From positions 41,471,840-41,535,839 of the forward strand of contig CM055265.1 of assembly GCA_029237695.1 (NCBI GenBank): 64,000 nucleotides of DNA. The letters run 5' to 3'. This DNA comes from Conchocele bisecta (Eukaryota; Mollusca; Bivalvia; Lucinida; Thyasiridae). The position numbers and the translations under genes are program-made. The notes below the pieces were generated by a model. The model was not told the DNA's origin. It did not search any database and saw only the letters and a program-made list of their open reading frames with translations. Below are positions 50,131-60,546 of the stretch, one piece after another (position 1 is the stretch's first letter; every line of letters starts with the position of its first letter).

Positions 50131-50424
50131 TGTAGCCGATTTCACCAACATTGCAAAGTACTCTTCTAGCTAAGTATACTTTGAGGGAGTAATCATTTAT
50201 TTTTCCCGAAATGCATTATTTCATATAGAACTAACAACTGCATATATTTGTTGATTAAAAGTATGCAGAATTATTATACTGAATTTATTTCATTATCACA
50301 GCCAAATTGGCTGTGATAATGTAATAAATTCAGTATAATAAAAATTCATAAATTTATCCTAATATTGAAAATTTCTCCCTCAAAGTATACTTTGCTAGGA
50401 AAGTATACTTTGCAATGTTGGAGT
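50131..50424. mobile_element. MITE family 4, intact
   Basis: Ends 'tgtagccgatttcaccaac' and 'ttgcaatgttg' with arms pairing around the centre 'cacagccaaattggctgtg'. Provides the uninterrupted target for the Tigger-like insertion at 5783. Confidence 0.7.
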
Positions 50425-50794
50425 ATTGAATAGTCGGAATAGTGGTACATCTATTTGCTGAACCTGTCCAATATGGACAACTGCTGAAAATCCCAATTAG
50501 CTGGCTCATTTAGAGTTGTAATATATGCTGCTAGGTTGAAACTGTTGCATGTGTGTCACATCATGCCAGAAGACATCCTTCCACTGGTGTCCGGTTCTCA
50601 CATTAAATTGTGATAATTGCTTGACAGTACATCCTGTTTGTTTCCAGGTTTCTAGACAACTTGTTTGGATGACCGACATCATTAGTTTCAGGGTTATTTC
50701 TCCCCCAGTAATTGGTCCATGATGTGTCTTGAGGACATCCTCACAAACAGTATAATTATACCTCCCCCTGGCATACGAAGTATGTCGAGGGGTA

Positions 50795-51422
50795 CTGGTA
50801 GGCGACCCATTTCCGGCCAAAAATCGTGTTTTTTTCGCAATAATTTTAAACGTTTACATATGTCCGTGATTTTTCTCGCATTAACAAATACGTCGGCTCG
50901 CCTTACATAGAATAACATAAAATTAATTAGTATAGTGGGAGGTAACTGCTGACAATGGGGCCCGATTAGGGGTAATTAAAAGGCCAATTAAATTACAGGA
51001 GACCCATTTTTCCGGACACTAGGATTTTCCGCGATATTTACTTTTTGTTAAGCTAAAACTCCAAAATTACAGTGAAAGTAATTAATACTGTATCGTATTG
51101 ATCAAACGGTAGCAATTAATTCATGTATTACTTCGAAGATACTGTTAATTCATTTATTCTGTACGCTTTGCCTCTTTTCAACACAAGCGCCCGGTCCCGA
51201 TAATCAAGTTTCGCGTCATACAGGTGTCAACAGAAGTTGGCAGGTATGAAAACTGTTAAATTTAATAGTTTTACTCATTTTTCTCGGAAATCTTCACACC
51301 TGACAACTGGAAATGACCACCTCAATGACCAGGAACAAAAATCTCGTATGAAAATGCAGAATTAAGTGTTTACAAGGGTGTCCGGGAAAATGGGTACAGA
51401 CGAAAAATGGGTCGCCTACCAG
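50795..51422. mobile_element. TA-flanked DNA element, 628 bp, no transposase
   Basis: The ends CTGGTAGGCGACCCATTT and its complement are about 20 bp, with TA on both sides (50793-50794 and 51423-51424). It sits inside a short hairpin-start element ('ctccccctggcatacg...cgaggggta|tatagg'). Tc1/mariner-like by target site only. Confidence 0.65.
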
Positions 51423-51645
51423 TATATAGGTTCCGTAATTCCGTCCGGCCACGTTAAAGTTTTTGGATACCCTTTATCTCTGTAACAGTAAGTCGGATTG
51501 ACTTCAAACTTCATATACTTCCTTATCATCATCCATATTTTCATTCCATACCATACCCATGCGGCCTTCATGTCCAAGGTCAAGGTCAAATTACTTAGAA
51601 ATTATTGTTAAAGTTTTTTAAATACATGTATTTGCGTTAGTTTTT

Positions 51646-53545
51646 AGCTCGACTATTCAAAGAATAGTTAGAGCTTATGTTGTCACCCGGCGTCGGCGTC
51701 ACCGTCACGTCTCGGTTAAGGTTTTTAGTCAAGCTTGTATATGCAATACTACTGGCCCTACACCCACCATACTTGGACAACTTCATCTCCTAGTGATGTA
51801 CATCAATAACCCCTGATCTATATTTGACCTTGACCTACATTTCCTCTTGAATTACTTAGTTAATTCCCATTGGTTAAGGTTTTTAGTCAACCTTGGTTAA
51901 GGTTTTTAGTCAAGCTTGTACATGGAATACTATTGTGCATACAGACACCATACTTGGACAACCTTTTCTCATAGGGATGTACATCAATAACCCCTGATCT
52001 ATATTTGACCTTCACCTACATTTCCTCTTGAATTACTTAGTTAATTCTCCTTGGTTAAGGTTTTTTAGTCAAGCTTGTAGATGGAATACTCCTGGCCCTA
52101 CACCAACCATACTTGGACACAAATTCATCTCCTAGTGATGTACATCAACAACCCCTGACCTATATTTGACCTTGATCTACATTTAACCTTGGAATTACTT
52201 ACTTAATTCCCCTTGGTTAGTTTTAAGGGTTTTTTAGGTTCAAACCTTAGGTTAAGGTTTTTAAGGTTTTTAGTTCAAAGCTTGTACATGGAAATACTAT
52301 TGTGCATTACAGATTACCATACTTGGAAAACCTTTTCTCATTAGTGATGGTACGTCAATAACCCCTTGATCTTATATTTGACCTTGTCCTACATTTCCTC
52401 TTGAATTACTACTTAATTAATTCTCCTTGGTTAAGGTTTTTAGTCAAGCTTGTAGATGGAATACTCCTGGCCCTACACCAACCATACTTGGACAACTTCA
52501 TCTCCTAGTGATGTACATCAACAACCCCTGACCTATATTTGACCTTGACCTACATTTAACCTTGAATTACTTAGTTAATTCCCCTTGGTTAAGGTTTTTA
52601 GTCAACCTTGGTTAAGGTTTTTAGTCGAGCTTGTACATGAAATACTAGTGTGCATACAGACACCATACTTGGACAACATTTTCTCATAGGGATGTACATC
52701 AATAACCCCTGATCTATATTTGACCTTCACCTACATTTCCTCTTGAATTACTTAGTTAATTCTCCTTGGTTAAGATTTTAGTCAAGCTTGTAGATGGAAT
52801 ACTCCTGGCCCTACACCAACCATACTTGGACAACTTCATCTCCCAGTCATGTACTTCAACAACCCCTGACCTATAGTTTGACCTTGACGTTCATTTAACC
52901 TTGAATTACTTAGTTAATTCCCCTTGGTTAAGGTTTTTAGTCAAGCTTGTTCATGGAATACTATTGTGCATACAGACACCATACTTGGATAAATTATTCT
53001 CATATGGATGTACATCAATAACCACTGACCTATATTTTACCTTCACCTACATTTAACCTTGAATTACTTACTTATTTCCACTTGGTTAAGGTTTGTACTC
53101 AAAACTTGGTTAATGTTTATAGTCAAGCTTGTATATGAAATACTCCTGGGCCTACAGCAACCATACTTGGACAACTTCATCTAGTGATGTACATCAATAA
53201 TCCCTGACCTATATTTGACCTTGACCTACTTTTATCCTTGGATTACTTAGTTATTTCCCCTTGGTTAAGGTTTTCAGTCAAGCTTGTATATGGAATACTC
53301 CTGGGCCTACAGCAACCATACTTGGAAAACTTCATCTCCTAGTGATGTACATCAATAACCCCTGACCTATATCTGACATTGACCTACATTTAACCTTGAA
53401 TTACTTACTTAATTTCCCTTGGTTAAGGTTTTTAGTCAACCTTGGTTAAGGTTTTTATGCTGGCCGCGGCCATCTTGTTTGTCAAGCTATGTGTACATCG
53501 ACAACCCTCATAGTCGAGCTATGCTGTTCTCCTACAGCTCTTGTT
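51646..53545 (+). mobile_element. Tandem-repeat-core element B3
   Basis: It has the same start (AGCTCGACTATTC) and end (CAGCTCTTGTT) as B1 and B2, and the same two-type ~155-bp array. It stands between 'gttagttttt' and 'atttgtcgg'. A noisy stretch lies at 52190-52400. Confidence 0.7.
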
Positions 53546-53662
53546 ATTTGTCGGTCCAGGCGGCGGCCGGAGGTATACGTGAACCCCTGCTTACTTTCTC
53601 TAGTTTTACATGTAATGTTGTCAATAGAAACAAATAATATTATATGTAATGCATGAATATAC

Positions 53663-54050
53663 AGTGCTCCAGATAAGCTGCGTATTTGCTTAAATACCCA
53701 ATTAAAATTTCCAAAAACCCAATTGAAATCAGAAGTAGCGAGTATCAAAAAGCAATTACAATTTTGTGGTACATTTATCATGCTGCAGAAAACAATAAAC
53801 AGACCACAAATATAGCATATATTTCTTATTTTCCATGAAAACACATCTTTGTATTTCATAGGAGACAATTCTAATGAAATGCCAAGACATGTTTTCATTT
53901 CGAAGCAAACTATTCAATAATTGCTGTCTGTTGATGTGTAAAAAAAGTAGTGCGATTTTATTTGACCCCATTAACATTTTGAAATACCCAATTGCTTCAG
54001 AAATGCTGGAGTGAAAATACTCAATTACTAATTCCTTATCTGGAGCTTTG
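53663..54050. mobile_element. MITE with GCTCCAGATAAG ends
   Basis: 'tgctccagataagctgcg' near 53667 and 'ccttatctggagc' near 54045 are inverted. A relative with similar ends ('ctccagatatg'/'cttatctggag') is at 54607-54932. Confidence 0.55.
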
Positions 54051-54096
54051 AATATACGGTAGTGTAGATGTGAGACTTGTCTAAAATCTGATTAAC

Positions 54097-54334
54097 CCTT
54101 TCAACACCACAGGTCTGTGTAGTGGTATTGGCAAACAGTGTAGATCCAGATGAGCCGGCTTGTGACGAGCCGTCTCATCAGGATCTGCACTTTTTGCAAG
54201 TAATTTTCATATTTTGGAGAACAAAATCACCCACTTTTCATAAAATAACTAGTCTGAAAGTCATTTTGTGACGATTGGATTGGTTGCGAAATTAACATAT
54301 CAACATCCATTCCAGTTACTTAGGTTTCAAAGTG
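54097..54334. mobile_element. TTAA-flanked MITE
   Basis: TTAA at 54093-54096 and 54335-54338; starts CCCTTTCAACACC; carries 'gccggcttgtgacgagcc'. Confidence 0.7.
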
Positions 54335-54370
54335 TTAACAAGGGCTATCACAGGGCAAGAACAATCTTCA

Positions 54371-54441
54371 GTCTGGCCCAGGACTTGAACCCGGTGTGCC
54401 GCACTTAAAGGCTATTGCTCTAGTTACTGAGCTATCCAGAC
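54371..54441 (-). tRNA. tRNA-like pseudogene or SINE head
   Basis: The 71-nt - strand segment starts GTCTGGATAGCTCAGT and ends GGGTTCAAGTCC...CCAGAC. The acceptor arm pairs at six of seven positions, D-arm GCTC/GAGC pairs, and A and B boxes are well formed. The anticodon stem does not pair, so a working tRNA is unlikely. No SINE body is evident next to it. Confidence 0.45.
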
Positions 54442-54606
54442 GATAATGCCATTATGGTACACGTACACGCCTATGTTGAGTTACATACCATGACATGCAA
54501 TGACTGTATAACATGATCAAAAATAATTCAATTGAGAATAGTAAGAAACGTGTCATTTTCCATTGATGTTAGCGAAATCTGTAATGCAAGTCTATGGTAA
54601 TGGGCC

Positions 54607-54932
54607 AGCGCTCCAGATATGTTTTGTATCTAAAGACATTTGTATTTGCAATATAGGGGTAAAATACTCTTTAAGAGTATTTTACCCCCATATTTCAAAT
54701 ACAAATGTATTACCAGTATTGATTTTCTTCCTTATTAAATAGGGAACAAATGATAAAAATGAAAACAAATTAAAAAATTCACTTATTTCAGCTGTTTCAT
54801 TTTTGCAGCTCAACCAAGTAAATTTTCAACATTATTACAGTATTTTCACTACTCAATTTTAAAAAATCAATGCATATTTTGCTAAAATAAGTGCGTAAAA
54901 TATGCCATTACGCACCTTATCTGGAGTTCTGA
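54607..54932. mobile_element. AT-rich MITE with CTCCAGATA ends
   Basis: 'gctccagatatg' near 54609 and 'accttatctggag' near 54925 are inverted. An inner hairpin 'aaaatactctttaagagtattt' straddles 54662-54683. Confidence 0.5.
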
Positions 54933-55093
54933 TGGACACTTTCTTCGGATTTATTTTCTAAGATTACAATCTCTTGCAGTCATTATCATCACCTATCTTG
55001 AACCCAGACAACGGAATGTGGCCGTGCCGGGAGAATTGTGGATTATGGCCGAGTTTAACTGAGTACAGTACAAGTGCATATGTATTTAGGGTG

Positions 55094-55228
55094 TTCAACG
55101 CCCTGCAATGAGTTGTGGAGGCGTATACTGAGTATAGTATATACTCAGATAGTCTGTCCGTCAATCTGTGCGTGCATTCCATCACAAAACGTAGCGACAC
55201 CGCTTCCGTGGCGGAATTCTTGTTTATA
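55094..55228 (+). repeat. Minimal tandem-core-type element
   Basis: 'caacgccctgcaatgagttg' start, 'agtatagtatatact' hairpin, GTCTGTCCGTC run and 'gtggcggaattcttgttta' end. The same end phrase occurs near 16745. Confidence 0.45.
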
Positions 55229-55243
55229 TTTAATTGTGTTTAA

Positions 55244-55449
55244 TTTCACTAAACTTTGTACTAAACGACTAAAATGTTTGTAAGTGGAAAATAATGATAG
55301 TCTGTAAATTTCACATGTCTTTTTTTTTGTAAACAATTATTGGATTTACAGCATGTGCAGCCTATGCACAATAAATGTAATTTCCAGACGATCCTAAATT
55401 TGCACTTTCGAACATTTTAGTTGTACAAAGTTTAGTGAAACAGCCCCCT
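55244..55449. mobile_element. Palindromic MITE, family 6
   Basis: Copy of 11749-11990: 'tttcactaaactttgta' left, 'caaagtttagtgaaac' right. Confidence 0.7.
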
Positions 55450-55488
55450 GAAGCCTGATTCAGTCAATGAATCAATCAATCAATATAT

Positions 55489-55575
55489 TATATTATTTGA
55501 CAGGAGATCCTGGAGCGACTGCGGGATGGAGAGCAATCAATCAATCAATCAATCAATCAATGAGTCAACCAATCA
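55489..55575 (+). repeat. Duplicated exon start plus (CAAT)n
   Basis: 'atttgacaggagatcctgg' through 'agcgactgcggga' copies the acceptor and first ~30 bases of the exon at 55600, then runs into CAATCAAT repeats. Confidence 0.65.
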
Positions 55576-55599
55576 ATCAATATAATACATATTTGACAG

Positions 55600-55694
55600 G
55601 AGACCCTGGAGCGACTGCGCGAGAGGAAGCAGGACCTGAAGCACCAGGTGGCTGAGCTGGAGGCGGAGCTACAGGAGTCGAAGAAAGCACACAG
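55600..55694 (+). CDS. Exon of an unidentified coiled-coil protein
   Basis: A 95-bp segment after the acceptor 'atttgacag' and before the donor 'gttact' encodes ETLERLRERKQDLKHQVAEL and continues in the same heptad-like, charged style. GC content is well above the surroundings, as expected for an exon. It starts in phase 0, matching the end of the segment at 899-1012. Identity is not recognised; no other exon of the gene is seen in the window. Confidence 0.65.
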
Positions 55695-55744
55695 GTTACT
55701 ATGGTTACTACACTCCCCTCCTTACCCAGTGTCCAGCTGACGGT

Positions 55745-56399
55745 TGGTGGGCAACATGCAAACAGTAAATTTAACGACAGCTTTCATCCTTAATGGAATC
55801 CCAATGTCCCTGGTTTGGCACTTGGGTACATTGTATTTTTGGGTAACATTCTTGTTACTTGAGAGTTGAATGCGGTTATACCCATTATAAAGGTAGTAAG
55901 GTTTGCACTAATCCTATTACTACTAGGGCGTGTGGCTAAGTGACTGATGTTGAAGACATGGCACCAGATCTGTAGCCTATTTCATCAACATTGCAAAGTA
56001 TACTTTACTAGCAAAGTATACTTTGAGGGAGTAATCATTTATTTTTCCAGAAATGCATTATTTCACATAGAACTAACAAGTGCATATATTTCATGATTAA
56101 AATTATGCAAAATTATTATACTGAATTTATTACATTATCACAGCCATTAAATTGGCTGTGATAATGTAATAAATTCAGTATAATAAAAATTAATAAATTT
56201 TTCAAAAAATAGAAATTTCTCCCTCAAAGTATACTTTGCAATGTTGATGAAATGGGCTACAGGTTCTTCTAATTTCATGGATGAATATATATGTTTTATG
56301 TAAATATTCAGTTTCTGGAATTTTCCCCCTCTGACATCTGTACAGATGAAATACAGGATTCAACTTAACCTGGCCTTGATGTTAGCTTTTGACAGGCCA
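55745..56399 (+). mobile_element. Retroposon interrupted by a MITE
   Basis: The family text runs from 'ggttggtgggcaac' to 'atggcaccagatc', is broken at 55971-56261 by a MITE, and resumes 'ggttcttctaatttcatgg' to 'gcttttgacaggccatta'. It then abuts the TTAA MITE at 56400. Confidence 0.65.
55971..56261. mobile_element. MITE family 4, intact
   Basis: Ends 'tgtagcctatttcatcaaca' and 'atgttgatgaaatgggctac' are inverted; the centre is 'cacagccattaaattggctgtg'. Confidence 0.75.
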
Positions 56400-56403
56400 T
56401 TAA

Positions 56404-56477
56404 CCCTTTCACCCCTGTGTAACTGGAATGGATTTTGATATGTTAATTTTGCAATCAATCCAACCGTCACAACATGA
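56404..56477. mobile_element. TTAA MITE, left part, broken by the virus-like element
   Basis: TTAA (56400-56403) then CCCTTTCACCCCTG and the family text to 'ccgtcacaacatga', where the match stops at 56477. Confidence 0.7.
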
Positions 56478-56699
56478 AGTAGTATATAGGGAGTCAAAAT
56501 GATACCACCTACGTTGGTATCGTTTCCACCCCTCTACACTACCCCCACCACCCCCGAAAAATCAAAAATTGGTTAACGAGGAAATTGTCCCCCATCACCC
56601 CCGAAAAATCCAAAGATTGGTGTCATAAATACATCATGTTTTTTTCACGTCCAATTGAACATATAAATTTAATAGGTTATAATAAAATATTATAACAAA

Positions 56700-57074
56700 A
56701 TGGATAATAAAATACGCAACGAATTGGAATTTTGTAATGACTTTGATGAAGAATTTTACGCTGTTTCTACAGTATTAAAACACTGTAAAATGACAACACT
56801 ATGTGGTATCGAATACATGAAATATCAGCGTAATTTATTACGCTGCGATAAAAATGTTGCATTTACAATATTAAACCGGCAATTATGTCGGCGGTATAAG
56901 TATCAAATTTATGTAATGAAGCGACTAAATAGGATCGGAGAAACACTACCGAAACATTATCAAACTAATTTTATAAAACAGTTTAAAATCAAAGATTCGT
57001 TTACGGATATGCGTTTCTACGATATCACTTTTAACGAAGAAATTGGAAAATTATTATTAGAAATTGGAAATTGA
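56700..57074 (+). CDS. Hypothetical protein, tandem paralogue 1
   Basis: A 124-residue frame starts MDNKIRNELEF, with an AT-rich leader. The middle motif IEYMKYQRNLLR and then DKNVAFTIL is shared with the next gene, 28 bp downstream, as are FYDI near the end and spacing throughout, so the two arose by tandem duplication. Basic and mostly helical in look, with no signal peptide or membrane segment. The lack of stops in both copies argues that they are coding. No family is recognised. Confidence 0.7.
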   Translation: MDNKIRNELEFCNDFDEEFYAVSTVLKHCKMTTLCGIEYMKYQRNLLRCDKNVAFTILNRQLCRRYKYQIYVMKRLNRIGETLPKHYQTNFIKQFKIKDSFTDMRFYDITFNEEIGKLLLEIGN

Positions 57075-57101
57075 ACAGAAAAAAAACAGCTATTAGAGAA
57101 A

Positions 57102-57470
57102 ATGGATAATACAATACAATTGGAATTGAAAGTTTTTAATGCCTGTGTTGAAGAACTTTACGAAGAATACGCGGGTAATAGTCCTATATATAAATTCTAT
57201 AAAATGAGAACACTAGGTGATATCGAATACATGAAATATCAGCGTAATTTATTACGCTCCGATAAAAACGTTGCATTTACAATATTATACCGACAATTAT
57301 GTGAACTATACAAGAGGCAAATACAAACATTAAGACGGATAGTGTGTATCGGATATGAAACTAAGGTGTATTATTTAAAATTGTTAAAACCCAACGATTC
57401 GTTTACGAATATACATTTCTACGATATCGCTTATAAAGATATTGAAAAAATTATTATTGAACAGAACTAA
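57102..57470 (+). CDS. Hypothetical protein, tandem paralogue 2
   Basis: A 122-residue frame starting MDNTIQLELKVF, paralogous to 56700-57074 over the whole length; the strongest block is IEYMKYQRNLLRSDKNVAF. The start context (gagaaaATGG) resembles that of the first copy. Differences are spread over the gene, with conserved core residues, consistent with both copies having been under selection. Function unknown. Confidence 0.7.
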   Translation: MDNTIQLELKVFNACVEELYEEYAGNSPIYKFYKMRTLGDIEYMKYQRNLLRSDKNVAFTILYRQLCELYKRQIQTLRRIVCIGYETKVYYLKLLKPNDSFTNIHFYDIAYKDIEKIIIEQN

Positions 57471-57479
57471 TTTATGTTG

Positions 57480-58380
57480 TAATCACACCAAGCAGACGAC
57501 AATGTTCCAATTACACGTGTTATGAACATGCAAATTAGGTGTCCCACCTTACACGTATATTAAGTGTCCATTTTATAGAGAGATTTACACGATTACGTCT
57601 TCCGGGATGGAAAATAAACACACTGTAATATATAATACACACACGGATATTTATAGCCTTATCGATGGTATGTAAACGGGCTATCAATTTACACAGGTGG
57701 TGTGTACACAGTTTATAAACACTTAGTGAGGGTTATATAGTTCACGAATTTCCGGGATGGTTCGTTATTTAATTAAATAATTTTAATAAAATTATTTTAA
57801 TAAAATTATTTACTATTTAAAGCGGAACACCCCCTTATATTATTAATTAATTAATTTTATAATAAAATTATTTATAATATTTTCACCAACAAAGTTAGGT
57901 TTATATACTGAAATAAACACAGTTCATTGTCGGGACGCCGGCACTAATATCTCAACAGTGAGATAGGTTTCGCCACATGTACTTCACTCTGGCCGCTCTA
58001 CACATTATAGCGGATGGAGGTAATGAAGAGGAGGGGTCCGCGGTATCGGTCCAATGATGGGGTGGAGGGAGATGTGAGCGTGGACACATCCCACTAAGCC
58101 AAAAAACGAGAAGGGAAGAGATTTAAAGCGAAGGCTTAGTGGGATGGGCCCAGAAGGGTTTTGCTGGCGCGGGTTCGAGCCTCGGTGGGACCTTAACTTT
58201 TTTTTTTAAATTGTTAATAATTTTCTTAATTTTTCAATATTATTAATTAATAAATTGTTTACTGCACCAATATAATTAATTAATTATTTTTTAAAAAATT
58301 ATTTTATAATGGTGCTGTAACATTTCCTCCGACTTTATTTCCAAGTTTTACCCTAAATTTATCCCAATCAGTACACTCTT
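57480..58380. other. Non-coding part of the element
   Basis: AT-rich, with TAATTAAT runs at 57770-57880 and 58240-58300 and GC-richer text between. No ORF is supported. Features inside are a strong hairpin (58088-58145) and a tRNA-like B-box (58171-58182, 'gggttcgagcc'). Confidence 0.55.
58088..58145. promoter_or_regulatory. 13-bp-stem hairpin near a B-box-like motif
   Basis: 'atcccactaagcc' at 58088 pairs with 'ggcttagtgggat' at 58133 across a 32-base loop. The pol-III-like B-box follows 26 bp later, then a T run. It could belong to a small RNA or to a decayed tRNA-like unit; role unknown. Confidence 0.4.
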
Positions 58381-58415
58381 AATTTTGGGCATGTGGCGCC
58401 GCCTTGATTCTTATA

Positions 58416-58920
58416 TCATTTTTTTAATTCTTCATATCTCCCCATTTCTTCCACCACGGATTCAAACTCTAAATTTGATATTTTCTTATCGGTCAACGCT
58501 TTGGACCACAACGTCGATGCTATTTTTTCTTAGACCTAGCGAGAACGGATATTCTATCATGTTTTCTACTTTTTTTCTCAAGTTTTCCACCCGCCGCCCT
58601 AATTACCATACACAGCACCCAGAAACGGCCGACACCGCACATAAAATCCCCGCTACAGGAACCGTTAATAATGGTGGATATAGTTGCAGCTGTCCCCGCC
58701 CCACACAACACAGAAACACTTGCCAGAACCGTACTAGATGCTTCAGCTATGTTCACCGCGCGCTTATATTTGTTAGCGTGTCTTTTCTATTTGCACATTC
58801 TCTAACTAAAATATCCTGCATAGCGACGATATTATTCAACCTAAAATCTGAACTTCTTTCGTTAATTGTACACAGTGTTGGTGGAGTGGTATTGAGAGTT
58901 GGATACAGTGATTCGTTCAT
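58416..58920 (-). pseudogene. Broken membrane-type gene of the virus-like element
   Basis: On the - strand a start at 58920 (MNESLYPTLN) opens a frame that stops after ~60 codons. A second frame then carries a small-residue-rich hydrophobic stretch (VLASVSVLCGAGTAATIST), followed by KKSRKHDRISVLARSKKK, and a third frame carries SKALTDKKISNLEFESVVEE up to a stop at 58416. The order of helix, hydrophobic segment, basic patch and EF-like tail resembles a protein common among such elements in invertebrate genomes, as far as I recall the family. At least three frameshifts disable it. A 218-codon open frame on the + strand over the same DNA is its shadow. Confidence 0.55.
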
Positions 58921-59023
58921 GATTTTCAATATATTAGTATTTTACAAATTAAGTTCAATTAACAATGAGACAATAGTGGAAGAACTCTCTGGGTCACCGA
59001 TTTTCATAACAAAGTTAATAACA

Positions 59024-60513
59024 CTACCTTGGAAAGTCTAATTCGATCATCACCGCGAACGCAACAATCGTCGAACTATCTCCAGAGATTTTAGTGACTC
59101 CAACCCCCCGTTCTTCCCCATCTACTACAATATTTAACCGCGACCGCGCCCACAGGTTTACCACTACCATTAACCGAGCAGACCGCCATTCGGATAACTT
59201 CACCCGCAGTTGTCATAGTGTATCCCCCACATTTATTACTCGCTTTGGCACCGAACGAATATTCATTAGTGCCCCTCAACCAATGGGACCCCGCTTCTCA
59301 GCCCAAACTGTTATGGCACGTTTTAGCGTTTTCATTGTTCGCACTATTCCGGCAAGCGCACTGTTTGCGTTATATGCCTCAGTACGAATCGTATAAGAGG
59401 CCTCCTCAAGAGCTTTGGTCGCGGCTATACGATCATGTTTCAGTTTATCGGAAACTTCGGTTATCTTTCCGTCTAGTTCGGTAAGTGCCGCTTCTCTGCT
59501 GAGAGAGTCCTCTAAGCGCAACGCATCATAAGCCTCCGTAATGGTCGCCTGGTGGCCTTCTAGGGCTTTTTTCAACACCCAACCGGGCCTCTTTTTGAAA
59601 TTCGGTTATTTTACCCGTCTAGTTCAGCAACCGCCGCTTCTCTGATGAGAGAGCCCTCTGAGCGCAACGCATCATAAGCCTTCGCAAGGGCTGCCTGATG
59701 GTCTTCTCTGGCTTTCTCAATACCCGTTCGGACCCCCTCAACCCCCAACCGGGCCTCCTTTCGAAATTCTGTTATTTTTTCGTCTAGTTCAGTAAGTGCC
59801 GCTTCTCTGTTGAGAGAGTCCTCTGAGCGCAACGCCCCATAAGCCTCCGCAATGGCCTCCCCCTTGTGGTCTTCTCGGACCCCCTAAACCCAAACCCTAC
59901 CTGGTCTCTTTCAGAAATTTGGTTATCTTTTCGTCTAGTTCGGTAAGTTCGTGTCGCTTCTTTACTGAGAGAGTCCTCTGAGCGCAACACCTCATAAACC
60001 TCTGTAAGGTCCGCCTGGTGGTCTTCTCGGGCTTTCTCAATACCCGACGTGGCCTCTTTTCGAAATTTGGTTATTTTTTTTACCTAGTTCGGTGTAAATG
60101 CCGCATCTCTAATGAGAGATCCTCTAAGCGCAACGTAAGGGCCGCCTGGCGGTCTGCTCGGACTCTATCAATATCCGACCTGCTCTCTTTTCGAAATTTC
60201 GTTATTTTTTTACCTAGTTCGTTTGTTTTAGTTCCGTTTCTCTGATGAGAGAGTCCTCTGAGTGCAACACCTTATAAGCCGCCTGATCTTTCTCAATTTG
60301 TGCAGTCGCCGTCAGCACTTTCACTCTAACATCTGATATACTCCTGTGAATCCCGTTTGTGACCTTCGATATAGTTTTATTGATCAGGGCCTTGGTTTTT
60401 TCGTCAGTAGTTAAAAAGTCGCCCTCTGTCGGGATGAATCCATCTTCTGCCGGTTCCAAATTCTTTGAATTTGTCACCCAATCGGAAGAACTACCTGGTC
60501 CATATATACTCAT
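59024..60513 (-). pseudogene. Tandem-repeat coiled-coil (fibre-like) gene with frameshifts
   Basis: The gene starts MSIYGPGSSSDWVTNSKNL at 60513; the longer frame upstream would need a GTG start. After an N-terminal region of about 85 residues, a unit of about 53 residues is repeated about six times, each with a SEDSL-like landmark (near 60255, 60105, 59967, 59808, 59648 and 59500) and charged, Ala-rich helical text such as REAALTELDEKITE. A non-repeated end follows to about 59024. Single-base shifts break the frame in several places. Coiled-coil repeats of this sort suit a virion fibre or tether, an inference only. Confidence 0.55.
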
Positions 60514-60546
60514 AATAAAATTAATTATAATATTGGGCACCTATAC

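Noticed and set aside
58385..59041. 218-codon + strand open frame starting at a TTG
   Set aside because: It is antisense to protein-like sequence on the - strand (58416-58920 and the end of the coiled-coil gene), has no start in good context and no family look.
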